Positions 33,848 to 42,007 of a stretch of DNA of 64,000 bases are shown here, in pieces. Below the pieces are notes generated by a model that saw only the letters and a list, made by a program, of their open reading frames with translations, did no database searches and had not been told where the DNA came from. Numbering within the stretch: the first letter of the stretch is position 1; each line of letters opens with the position of its first letter. Position numbers and translations under genes: made by a program. Source of the stretch: an uncultured Bacteroides sp. (GTDB taxonomy: Bacteria > Bacteroidota > Bacteroidia > Bacteroidales > Bacteroidaceae); the NCBI GenBank assembly GCA_900755095.1, contig CAAEFE010000098.1, positions 19,932-83,931 on the forward strand, read 5' to 3'.

Positions 33848-33855
33848 CAAAGATA
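33848..33855 (-). promoter_or_regulatory. -7 box for the HU/winged-helix gene
   Basis: The complement reads TATCTTTG (TAnnTTTG). Transcription would begin close to 33841, at the edge of the inverted repeat. A -33 element is not clear. The gap from here to about 34040 shows nothing else. Confidence 0.5.
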
Positions 33856-34184
33856 TTACTTTTTTCGGAGAAGGGACTTAGTTTTTCCACAAGCACAGTT
33901 TAATAATCAGGATTCTATTTTGTAAATGAATAAATTGTTGCTTTTATTGGACTATATGTTCTATCTTTTTCTGATCAGTATGTTTATTTTTGTACACAAG
34001 GCTCATAGTCTTCCTTTTTGTATTGGATCATAGTAGAACTGGGGAGGCTGTCCGAAAAACTTATAGGCCGACAAGTCTGCAGTAGTAAGTATGAAGATTT
34101 CCCATTTTTATAGCATGGTTTAACACTATATTCTATGTAGTCTCACTACTTTTTGTACCTTGAAAGCAAATAAAGGCCATGCTT

Positions 34185-34835
34185 ATGACATACAAAAAAG
34201 CGAAGACCGCAGACAAGAAGTATTTTTCCCGACTGCATAGATGAATATGTGGAGGTGATGCCTCTGTGCGTTTGTTTGATGTATTTGTAGATAGTCTGGA
34301 CATGCCCCCCCTTGACTTTGTCCAAAGTATCCCCAAAGGTACAGGTATACCCGGTTATGATCCTCGCGATCTTTTGAAACTGTATATCTATGGTTACTTT
34401 TATCAAATCCGTTCATCAAGAAAATTAGCACGTGAATGCAAGTGTAACCTGGAGGTCATGTGGCTACTTGGTAAACTGTATCCGGATTTTCGTACCATAT
34501 TCGACTGTCGTAAAGATAACAAAGACAGCATAACAAAGGTATTCAAGAAGTTCAACAAGCTCTGTATGGGACTAAAGCTTTTCTTAAAGTCTTATATCTC
34601 TATAGATGGTAGCAAGCTCAAGGCAGTCAATGCTAAGGACAACAATTTTACGCTTAACAAATTGGATGACCGCATCAGACGTTTAGACGAACATATCAAC
34701 TTGTACATGGAGGAACTTGACGCGTTCGACTGGGAAGAAGAGCGAAGTTGTCTAAAGATGAACTCCAACATAAGCTTGAGGTATAATTCATGCAAAGGTC
34801 TTTTTTCAAAGATTATTATGACTTTATATAAATAA
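34185..34835 (+). pseudogene. Relic of an IS1182-type transposase
   Basis: The longest open part (34266-34835, 189 codons from a GTG) reads LFDVFVDSLDMPPLDF, GIPGYDPRDLLKLYIYGYFYQIRSSRKLARECKCNLEVMWL, PDFRTIFDCRKDN and SYISIDGSKLKAVNAKDNNFT, the N-terminal DUF772-type region of IS1182/IS1182-like transposases. The expected first residues (IDEYVEVMP) are present just upstream in another frame, so there is a frameshift near 34255. The C-terminal DDE part is missing; a complete protein is about 500 residues. The left end of the element may lie near 34040 (GGAGGCTGTCCG...), but no matching right inverted repeat was found. Confidence 0.75.
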
Positions 34836-34894
34836 GTGTTTTATCTCATATTAATAATGAATGGAGAGATCAGAGCTTGATTGGTTAATGAATT

Positions 34895-34940
34895 AAAGAA
34901 GAAACAATTTGTTCAATAGAAGAAAGAATAATCCATAATA
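34895..34940 (+). promoter_or_regulatory. Upstream element shared with the 60145-60189 region
   Basis: A segment with the core TGTTCAATA, then RAGGAAAGAAWAT and CATAATA, recurs with about 80-85% identity (one indel) at 60145-60189. The two copies lie 5' of the disrupted susC and of the GH63-like/sulfatase divergent pair, which suggests one regulator. The rest of the gap 34836-35458 is A+T-rich with no recognisable gene. Confidence 0.45.
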
Positions 34941-35458
34941 GTTAACTTGTTGGGTATCTATGTTGGATTCATTTATATAGCCCAAATAGGCATTAGAGCT
35001 TATCCTAAAGGATCTTTTTAATTCTTAAATTAGTTTGGGACTAATTTTCCATTAATTGGTTTGTTTGTAGTATTATAATTTGGTCGATTTTTCTACTTTT
35101 GTCTCATCCAAAAGGATAAATATAAGGTTTTCAACAGGACAGAACTCAATTAATAGAAGATAATAATCTTCATGACATGAATGAAAAAGGTAAAGATAGA
35201 GATTGTGATAATAAGAATTTTTATTGGGGTATAGTTGAATTAAAAGGATTGTTTGAAGGATAAATGAAAAAAGTATTTTGGATTTCTCTTTATATATTTT
35301 AGAGATAATAATCTTGTTTTTTGACATAATGTTAAACTTAATTTAATACGCCTATGGTATAATAAAATGATTTTTTTCATTCTACTTCTTTTGCATTTTG
35401 CAAAACTATGAGTTATTTATATGGGATAAAATCCTCTGTAAACTTTTAATCTAATAAA

Positions 35459-35653
35459 ATGTTAAACATGGTCAAAAAAGTTTTATTTTTATTTTGTTGT
35501 ATGTTCGCACATGTTATATATGCCCAGAATATGATGATAAAAGGGACTGTCATAGATGCGAACAATGATCCTCTATTGGGGGTGACTATTATGGTAAAAG
35601 GAACTACTACAGGAACCATAACCGATGTTGATGGGAATTTTTCTATAAAATAA
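35459..35653 (+). pseudogene. SusC/RagA-type TonB-dependent transporter, N-terminal fragment
   Basis: 64 codons: signal peptide (VKKVLFLFCCMFAHVIYAQ) and the opening of the carboxypeptidase-D-like regulatory domain, IKGTVIDANNDPLLGVTIMVKGTTTGTITDVDGNFSIK, usual for SusC proteins. The frame is stopped by TAA TAG, the first bases of the inserted mobile element. The remaining 1,009 residues resume at 44820. Joined at the shared CTATAAAA the two parts give 1,073 residues, a normal SusC length. As it stands the fragment cannot form a transporter. ATG 35468 is an alternative start. Confidence 0.9.
35643..35650 (+). other. Left attachment site (attL core)
   Basis: CTATAAAA, identical to 44812-44819; the flanks match over ATTTT(T/C)CTATAAAA (13 of 14). 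It marks the left insertion junction within susC. Confidence 0.75.
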
Positions 35654-35905
35654 TAGGATAAAACGCAGAATAAGGCAAATTTGAGCATTCTCGCTGACAG
35701 TCAGAGAGTTTGGCTTCGGATGGAACAAATTGGCATAAGGTCGGGAAAACGGATTTAGGCAGATTGCAGAAATAGATGCACTTCCAAATCATTACCCGAC
35801 ACCTGATGCACATTTAACGCTAACAGGCTCTATTTCTGCGTTCTGCGCAGGTTTACATTCTGCCTTTACAACTCCCATAAACTAATTTTGCACCAAACAA
35901 AAAGA
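35654..35905 (+). promoter_or_regulatory. Left-end control region of the element
   Basis: No gene. GCAGAAATAGA (35766-35776) pairs perfectly with TCTATTTCTGC (35829-35839), and GATGCAC occurs twice between them; these may be integrase or excisionase arm sites. TAATTTTG at 35883-35890 is a -7 box for the integrase gene. Confidence 0.5.
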
Positions 35906-37120
35906 ATGATTATGCGGAGCACTTTCAAGACAGTCTTCTATGTAAACGGAAGCAAGGAGAAGAACGGAATTGTCCCCATCATGGGACGGGTTACAATCAA
36001 CGGGACTATCGCACAGTTCAGTTGCAAGCAGCGCATTTCAAAGGAACTTTGGGATGCCAAGGGCAACCGAGCAAAAGGCAAGAGCCGTGAGGCGGTGGCG
36101 GTGAACTATGCCCTTGACAACATCAAGGCGCAGATAACGAAGCACTACCAGCGGCTTTCCGACCGTGAGGCGTTCGTAACGGCTGAAATGGTACGCAATG
36201 CCTATCAAGGTATCGGCACGGAGTATGAGACATTATTGCGTGCCTTTGATAAGGAGAACGAGGCGTTCGCCAAACGGGTGGGCAAAGACCGCTCCAAACG
36301 CACGTACCAAAAGTACCTGACCGTCCGCAAATACGTGGCGGAGTTCATAAAGAAGCACTACAAGCGGACGGACATGGCGATGAACGAACTGACGGAAGAC
36401 TTCATCCGTGACTACTGCCTGTACCTGCGCAACGAGGTCGGGCTGGCGCAATCATCCGTGTGGATATACTCCATACCGTTGAAACACATCGTCACCACGG
36501 CGCACTACAACGGCAAGATACCGAGAAACCCGTTTGCGATGTACCATGTTGACCCCGACCACAAGGAGCGTGGCTTTCTGACGGAGGACGAAATTCAGGC
36601 ATTAAGTACAATCAAGCTTGACAATTCCAATTTCGCATTGGCAAGAGACCTGTTCCTGTTCGGTTGTTGGACGGGCATCTCGTTCACAGACATCAAGAAC
36701 CTGACCACCGACAACATCGTTGAAATGAACGGCGCATCGTGGATTGTGTCGAAACGCCAAAAGACGGGCGTACCGTTCCAAATCAAGCTGATGGGCATCC
36801 CCATGCAGATTATCAAGCGTTACGAGCCATTCAGGAAAGACAAGCGGCTGTTCAATATCGGCTCGCTTGACATGGTGAACAAGCGCATCAAGGCTGTGGC
36901 GAAGAAATGCGGCATCGAAAAGCCGATTTCATTCCATCTAAGCCGCCACTCCTTCGCTGTCTTGGCTCTCAATTACGGTATGCCGATAGAGAGCGTGAGC
37001 AAAATTCTCGGACACACAAATATCACCACGACGCAAATTTACGCGAAGGTGACGAACACGAAACTTGAAAACGACATATCCGCTTTCGAGAGCAAGGTTA
37101 GCGGACGTTTCGCCATATAA
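35906..37120 (+). CDS. int: Tyrosine recombinase/integrase of the mobile element (IntDOT-like)
   Basis: 404 residues from ATG 35906 (ATG 35912 also possible). An N-terminal arm-binding domain (FKTVFYVNGSKEKNG) and a SAM-like core-binding domain (about 105-200) precede the catalytic domain. Catalytic features: SKRQKTGVPF (Lys in the beta hairpin), HLSRHSF with His344 and Arg347, LGHTN and the nucleophile Tyr in TQIYAKV. The first catalytic Arg, normally in TGxR, is replaced here (GCWTGISFTDI), as in IntDOT of CTnDOT. That group tolerates mismatches in the crossover region, which fits the one-base difference between the two att flanks. It catalyses integration and, with helpers, excision. Confidence 0.92.
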   Translation: MIMRSTFKTVFYVNGSKEKNGIVPIMGRVTINGTIAQFSCKQRISKELWDAKGNRAKGKSREAVAVNYALDNIKAQITKHYQRLSDREAFVTAEMVRNAYQGIGTEYETLLRAFDKENEAFAKRVGKDRSKRTYQKYLTVRKYVAEFIKKHYKRTDMAMNELTEDFIRDYCLYLRNEVGLAQSSVWIYSIPLKHIVTTAHYNGKIPRNPFAMYHVDPDHKERGFLTEDEIQALSTIKLDNSNFALARDLFLFGCWTGISFTDIKNLTTDNIVEMNGASWIVSKRQKTGVPFQIKLMGIPMQIIKRYEPFRKDKRLFNIGSLDMVNKRIKAVAKKCGIEKPISFHLSRHSFAVLALNYGMPIESVSKILGHTNITTTQIYAKVTNTKLENDISAFESKVSGRFAI

Positions 37121-37130
37121 CGCACAGCCT

Positions 37131-37502
37131 ATGGAACGGACAATAATCACGATAGACGGGTGCGGCAAAGTTGCCGTACCGTCCGATACCGCCAACATAT
37201 GGATGAGCGAAATGGAGTTGGTGGAGCTTTTCTATGTAATTGCCCCGACACTCCGTGCCGCCATCCGAGCCGTGTACAGGAGCGGAGTATTGATACCTTG
37301 CGAGGTGGAAAGGCACATCAGACTAACCAACGGTTATTATTCGGAAACATATTCCCTGCCTATGGTCGTGGCAGTTGCTTTCCGTATCAATACTTCAAAT
37401 GCGGTAATGGTGCGTAAGGCTTTATTGGAAAGGCTGTGCTTGCGAAAAGAAAGGCAAATTTTGTTGGTTTCAATGGGCAGCAAACCCTCATGTGGATGTT
37501 AG
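37131..37502 (+). CDS. Conserved small protein of Bacteroides mobile elements, unknown function
   Basis: 123 residues from ATG 37131, ten bases after the integrase stop. The body reads ITIDGCGKVAVPSDTANIWMSEMELVELFYVIAPTLRAAIRAVYRSGVL, with a helix-turn-helix-like pattern (ELVELFYVIAPTLRAAIRAVY) and LPMVVAVAFRINTSNAVMVRKALLERL, a layout resembling the N-terminal part of RhuM-like proteins. It commonly follows integrases in related elements, so a regulatory or excision-linked role is plausible, but it is not shown. The terminal ~15 residues (VSMGSKPSCGC) look unordered. Confidence 0.65.
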   Translation: MERTIITIDGCGKVAVPSDTANIWMSEMELVELFYVIAPTLRAAIRAVYRSGVLIPCEVERHIRLTNGYYSETYSLPMVVAVAFRINTSNAVMVRKALLERLCLRKERQILLVSMGSKPSCGC

Positions 37503-37630
37503 ATTGTGCGCCTTGTAAACTTTTACAGCCTGTATTCGAGCGGTTTAACCTGACGTGGTGTCGTAATGACATCAATAAACCTATAAACCAGCATATCCAT
37601 TTGCCAACGAATATCTGCGGCAACCCATTT

Positions 37631-37667
37631 GCCCGAAGAAGTGCGGTTTTGCTTCTTCGGGCTTTTT
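37631..37667 (+). terminator. Strong terminator after the integrase unit
   Basis: GCCCGAAGAAG (37631-37641) pairs perfectly with CTTCTTCGGGC (37652-37662), followed by TTTTT. The rest of 37503-37848 shows no gene. Confidence 0.9.
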
Positions 37668-37848
37668 CTTTTCGCCTTTTGGTGGCTGATATTGCCCGTT
37701 CCGCTGCATTTTCTTATCCGTCAGGTTCTTTTGCGCCGTTCTGCATCGTTTTACGTATCAAGGTTTTAACCGTCCTGCCGTAGCTTTGCAACCATGTTTA
37801 ATCCGCTTGCCGACAAGGTGTCGGCGGCACTAAAACCAAGTAAGGCTA

Positions 37849-39042
37849 ATGACAGAAAAAGAAACATTCATCCGTGTAGGCACAACGCTCTACAAGATTG
37901 TGGACCAGCCCCGAATTGACGGCGGCTATGTGAGGAAACGCATCGCATGGAACTCCGAGACCCTGCGGCAGGACTACGGCAAGGACTACATGGCGGGCAT
38001 CCCAAAGTATGACGGCTTCTGCACCGTACCCGACCATGTGGGCTACCAACCCGTAGTCGGCAAGTTCCTCAACCTCTACGAACCGATAAGCCACCGACCG
38101 CAGGAGGGGGATTTCCCCTGCATCCGTTCGTTGGTGGAACACATCTTCGGCGAGCAATATGAGTTGGGTATGGACTATTTACAGTTGCTCTACCTCTATC
38201 CCATTCAGAAGCTGCCCATCCTGTTGCTCGTGTCCGAAGAGAGGAACACGGGCAAGAGCACGTTCCTGAACTTCCTGAAAGCCATTTTCCAAAACAACGT
38301 GACGTTCAACACCAACGAGGACTTCCGCAGCCAGTTCAACTCCGACTGGGCAGGCAAGCTGCTCATCATGGTGGACGAGGTGTTATTAAACCGCCGTGAG
38401 GACAGCGAGCGGCTGAAAAACCTCAGCACCACGCTATCCTACAAGGTGGAGGCGAAAGGCAAAGACCGTGACGAGATAGGCTTCTTCGCCAAGTTCGTGC
38501 TTTGTTCCAACAATGAGCACCTGCCCGTCATCATTGACGCAGGGGAGACACGCTATTGGGTGCGGAAGATTGTGCCACTCCAAAGCGATGATACCGACTT
38601 CCTGCAAAAACTGAAAGCCGAAATCCCCGCTTTCCTGTACTTCCTTACCAATAGAAAGTTGTCTACCGAAAAGGAAAGCCGTATGTGGTTCAGCCCGAAG
38701 CTGCTGGAAACGGAAGCCCTGCGGAAGATTATCCGAAGCAACCGCAACCGTTTGGAGATTGAGATGGCGGAACTGCTGCTCGACATCATGGCAAGCGTGC
38801 GTGTAAGTTCTGTCTCGTTCTGTCTGAATGATATTGTCCCGTTGCTCGTCTGCTCGCAAGTCAAAGTGGAGAAGTCGCAGGTTCGGAAAGTGGTACAAGA
38901 GTGCTGGAAGCTGACACCTGTATCCAATTCGCTTTCCTACACCACCTACCAATACGACTACAACCGTGAATGCCGTTACTCTCCCGTCAGACGGATTGGA
39001 CGCTACTACACGGTAAGCAAAGCGCAATTAGAAACACTTTGA
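37849..39042 (+). CDS. SF3-type helicase/primase-like replication protein
   Basis: 397 residues. A P-loop EERNTGKSTFLNFLK (Lys136), a Walker B-like LLIMVDEVLL, and the sensor segment FVLCSNNEHLPVIIDAGETRYWVRKI place it in the virulence-associated E/D5-like SF3 ATPase group that drives replication of Bacteroides mobilizable elements. The N-terminus (about 1-110) and C-terminal winged-helix region (about 310-397) are less conserved. It would unwind DNA at an element origin or after excision. G+C and codon use are higher than in flanking host genes. It lies downstream of the terminator and so has its own transcript. Confidence 0.8.
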   Translation: MTEKETFIRVGTTLYKIVDQPRIDGGYVRKRIAWNSETLRQDYGKDYMAGIPKYDGFCTVPDHVGYQPVVGKFLNLYEPISHRPQEGDFPCIRSLVEHIFGEQYELGMDYLQLLYLYPIQKLPILLLVSEERNTGKSTFLNFLKAIFQNNVTFNTNEDFRSQFNSDWAGKLLIMVDEVLLNRREDSERLKNLSTTLSYKVEAKGKDRDEIGFFAKFVLCSNNEHLPVIIDAGETRYWVRKIVPLQSDDTDFLQKLKAEIPAFLYFLTNRKLSTEKESRMWFSPKLLETEALRKIIRSNRNRLEIEMAELLLDIMASVRVSSVSFCLNDIVPLLVCSQVKVEKSQVRKVVQECWKLTPVSNSLSYTTYQYDYNRECRYSPVRRIGRYYTVSKAQLETL

Positions 39043-39457
39043 TATTTTGATGAAATGATGAAAGCATATATAAACATAAAGAATAACAGCAACTTACATA
39101 CTCATCAAACGCTCAACAAAAGTATTTGGCTGATGAAAAGAGAAAGCGGACGCAGCCCCATACATCACTTTTCTTTTGGCGAGCCGTTTGATGAGACGCA
39201 GATGAAATGCTATTCTATTAGCTGTCAACATATTAGACTATACAATCATCAATTCATCGGATTTTCAATCCTCATCAAGTCCGCTGTGGGAAGCGACAAG
39301 GGTTGAACGCCGCCATCCGCAGGCTGGTCGGACGGACTTCCGTCCTGCCGACCGACAAGGAAAAGCCAAATGTTGCTGGCGAGAAGAAAAAGGCAACCAA
39401 TGTCCGCCGACATCACCGCCGACACCGCCACAGGCTTTTGGGGGACAAAAAGCCATA

Positions 39458-39518
39458 GCTCATTAGGGCGTTTTCTTCACGCACCGCTGACGCTAATGCT
39501 AAAAACGCCCCAATGAGC
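39458..39518 (+). other. Candidate oriT hairpin upstream of the relaxase
   Basis: Arms 39458-39474 and 39502-39518 (GCTCATTAGGGCGTTTT and its complement with one mismatch) enclose a 27-base loop. It lies 107 bases before the MobV gene, the normal place for oriT in this family. A smaller hairpin (GGCTTTT...AAAAGCC) lies at about 39433-39454. The rest of 39043-39625 has no convincing gene; a short frame at 39055-39306 is not supported. Confidence 0.55.
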
Positions 39519-39625
39519 CAGCGGGGACACCCCTCTGGACACCCCCGTTAGCCCCGTGCGGCTATGACCGCAGGTAGGCGGACACCGACAAACAAGTTTG
39601 TATAACCTCAAAACAAGAAACGGAT

Positions 39626-40918
39626 ATGGGATATATCAGCATCCAAATCAACAAGGCGAAAGGGTCGGCTGACACGGGCGCATCCGACCACATCGAACGC
39701 AAGACCACGCCCAAGAACGCAGACCCCACACGCACCCACCTCAACCGTGAGCTGGTGCGATTCCCCGACGGCGTGGCAGACCGTACCGAAGCGATAAGCC
39801 ACCGCATCCGCACGGCTGGCATCAAAAGGAAGATAACGCCCGACCAAGTGAGGGCAATCCGCATCGTACTTTCGGGTACGCACGAGGACATGGCGAGAGT
39901 GCATGACGAGGGCAGACTATCCGAATGGTGCGATGACAACCTGCAATGGCTGCACCGCACATTCGGCAGGGAGAACACCGTTTCGGCGGTGCTGCACATG
40001 GACGAACACACGCCGCACATCCACGCCACGGTCGTGCCGATAGTGACGGGCGAGCGCAGGAAAGCCAAGCGGAAGCAGACGGAGGGCAAACGCACCTACC
40101 GCAAAAAAGCCAACGCCGTGCGCCTGTGCGCCGATGACCTTCTTACCCGTGAAAGGCTTGTTGCCTACCACGACAGCTATGCCGCAGCAATGGCGAAATA
40201 CGGATTGCAGCGTGGCGTCCGAGGTTCGGAGGCACGGCATACCACCACCGCCCAATACTACCGTGACCTGAAAAGACTGACGGGAGAACTTGAAGCCAAC
40301 GTACAACAACTGCAAACAGAGCAGCGGCAGGCAGAACGGCAGCTTGACGAAGTGCGGAAGGAAATCAAGTCAGAGAAACTGGAAGCCGCCAAGACCGAGG
40401 CGAAAGCGGCATTCGTGGCAAAGGTCGGTTCTCTTTTGGGCAGCGGTAAGTTGAAAGCGGAAAGGGAGGAATTGCAGCAACGCATCTCCACCCTTGAAAG
40501 TCAGAACAAAGAATTGGTACGGCATATCAAAACAATGGAGCAAGAACATAAAGAAGAACGCACCAAGTTCAATGAGTATATGGACAGGATACAGCGTTAT
40601 TTCCCTCATGTGGAGAAGCTGCTGCCGTTGATTGACTTTTGCCGAAACACCTTACATTTCTCTGAAAGAGTAATCCAAAAGTTGTGCAAGTTGAAGAAAG
40701 TTAGGCTGAAAGGTGATTTCTATTCACCTGAATTCAACATAAAGTTCCGTGACGAGAATGCGGCTTTCTCATTTGAGGAGGACAAGAACAGGAAAGGACA
40801 TTACCACATATGCGTTAACGACATTCCGCTTGTCCAATGGTTTAGGCAGAAAGCGAATGAATGGAGAAACGGTTTGGGGATTACACCAACAAAGCAGGAT
40901 AAGGAACTGAAAATATAG
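39626..40918 (+). CDS. mob: MobV/Pre-type relaxase
   Basis: 430 residues. The catalytic metal-binding motif HMDEHTPHIHA (His124, His131, His133) and the N-terminal MGYISIQINKAKG..HIER with N(R/E) contacts define the MobV (Pre/Mob) relaxase family. A long coiled coil follows (about 215-320, rich in Gln/Glu/Lys), then a small C-terminal domain (about 330-430). The protein nicks oriT and leads the strand through a helper conjugation channel. It is the largest gene of the G+C-rich element backbone. Confidence 0.93.
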   Translation: MGYISIQINKAKGSADTGASDHIERKTTPKNADPTRTHLNRELVRFPDGVADRTEAISHRIRTAGIKRKITPDQVRAIRIVLSGTHEDMARVHDEGRLSEWCDDNLQWLHRTFGRENTVSAVLHMDEHTPHIHATVVPIVTGERRKAKRKQTEGKRTYRKKANAVRLCADDLLTRERLVAYHDSYAAAMAKYGLQRGVRGSEARHTTTAQYYRDLKRLTGELEANVQQLQTEQRQAERQLDEVRKEIKSEKLEAAKTEAKAAFVAKVGSLLGSGKLKAEREELQQRISTLESQNKELVRHIKTMEQEHKEERTKFNEYMDRIQRYFPHVEKLLPLIDFCRNTLHFSERVIQKLCKLKKVRLKGDFYSPEFNIKFRDENAAFSFEEDKNRKGHYHICVNDIPLVQWFRQKANEWRNGLGITPTKQDKELKI

Positions 40919-41059
40919 GATGTACTCAAAAAACGCTCCAAAATCAAATAAAAACATTAGAAGATAGGGGATTACCGAAAAAATCCTCTATCTTTGTAAT
41001 TGGATTGAGGCGACTCTTTCCAAGACATACGAGAAAGAAGAAGCGTTATGCTTATCTTG

Positions 41060-41177
41060 TACTTGAAAACGTAGGAAATTTTCAAATTGGATACAAGGAT
41101 AGCATAGTGGTTCTCACGCTATAGCGTGGGCTGCTATTGTTACATCTGTATCCAAGGTTTCCTACGACCTTCAAGTA
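41060..41177 (+). ncRNA. 118-nt nested hairpin, candidate structured RNA or ssDNA element
   Basis: Five concentric pairings are visible: 41060-41067 with 41170-41177 (8 bp), 41070-41078 with 41158-41166 (9 bp), 41087-41095 with 41147-41155 (9 bp), 41099-41104 with 41132-41137 (6 bp), and a terminal CACGC/GCGTG stem-loop at 41115-41128. All Watson-Crick. A small flanking hairpin (GTGTGG..CCACGC, about 41181-41202) follows. It sits between relaxase and cargo, 68 bases ahead of the lipoprotein gene. It may be an RNA, a single-strand origin or a regulatory leader; the type label is provisional. Confidence 0.5.
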
Positions 41178-41244
41178 AAGAGTGTGGCATACAGTTCCAC
41201 GCTTCGTGATTTTGGATAGTACTAATTATTAGATAGAGTAGATT

Positions 41245-41919
41245 ATGAAGAAAACTATTGTAACCTTTTCGCTCTTCGCAGTTGCATTAATTTTGGCTTC
41301 TTGCACACCCTCCAATGAGGAAAAAGCAGAAAAATTGGTTAAAGAAACGCTCAAAGATTATCTTTACCACCCAGATTCTTATGAGCCAATATCAACAAGA
41401 ATTGATAGTATGTTCATTGATGTAACTACTATCGAGCCAATTATGAAAATTAGTGGCGAAATCAGCGATTTAATATCTAAAATAGACAAATGTAATATGG
41501 ATATTGAATCTGCTGAGACCTCTATGAATATATATGCTCCTGATGGCTATTCTTCTCGGTTCACACGTGGAGAGTATGCACGAGCAAAAAAAGAAAAGGA
41601 GGAAGCTCAATCAGATTTAGATAAATATGCCAAAAAACTTTTAGGAGAAGTTGCTTCCTTAAAAGAAAATGTTGGAAAATATCACAAGGGGGAATTTACT
41701 GGTTGGGCAGTAAGTCATAGATTTAGAAGTCTTAATGGTGCAGGTTCAATGACAATTCCGGGAGAAATGGTTTTCTTTTGCGATAAAGAGTTTACAAATT
41801 GCGTCGGTTATGAAGTGGGTAAATTCGAGGAATTTGCAAAAATTTTGAAAGTCGTAGATGAAGCAACTTCTGATGAAGATATAATGGACTATTTTGAGGA
41901 TAATAGCTTTATGCTATGA
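41245..41919 (+). CDS. Lipoprotein of unknown function (cargo)
   Basis: 224 residues. The signal and lipobox (VALILASC, Cys20) mark a lipoprotein; residues after Cys (TPSNEEKAEKLVKETLKDYLYHPDSYEP) are charged and helical. A coiled-coil segment lies at about 75-140 (DLISKIDKCNMDIES; KKEKEEAQSDLDKYAKKLL). The C-terminal third (FTGWAVSHRFRSLNGAGSM; MVFFCDKEFTNCVGYEV) looks beta-rich. No family recognised. It is A+T-rich relative to the relaxase, and the next gene starts 88 bases on in the same direction. A paired function with the helicase is inferred from position only. Confidence 0.7.
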   Translation: MKKTIVTFSLFAVALILASCTPSNEEKAEKLVKETLKDYLYHPDSYEPISTRIDSMFIDVTTIEPIMKISGEISDLISKIDKCNMDIESAETSMNIYAPDGYSSRFTRGEYARAKKEKEEAQSDLDKYAKKLLGEVASLKENVGKYHKGEFTGWAVSHRFRSLNGAGSMTIPGEMVFFCDKEFTNCVGYEVGKFEEFAKILKVVDEATSDEDIMDYFEDNSFML

Positions 41920-42007
41920 TTCCTCGCTTTTATGGAAAGTTATAGTATCTCACGGTACGCTGAATTTATACAGTGTAAGTGTTGTCAATAGCAAATCTTT
42001 TCCCGAT

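Noticed and set aside
34266..34835. A functional transposase
   Set aside because: The N-terminus is frameshifted and the catalytic C-terminal half is missing.
35643..35660. Integration at a tRNA 3' end
   Set aside because: No tRNA is present; the junction lies in the susC reading frame.
39055..39306. 83-codon frame between the primase-like and relaxase genes
   Set aside because: Composition is not protein-like, no motif is seen, and it overlaps the region where non-coding transfer signals are expected.
41060..41177. Retron msr-msd or DGR template repeat
   Set aside because: No reverse transcriptase gene lies in the element; the only RT in the window is the broken intron maturase 14 kb away.
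41894..42007. Extension of the helicase from the TTG at 41894
   Set aside because: It overlaps the lipoprotein gene and adds 38 poorly protein-like residues before a clear membrane helix that begins at ATG 42008.
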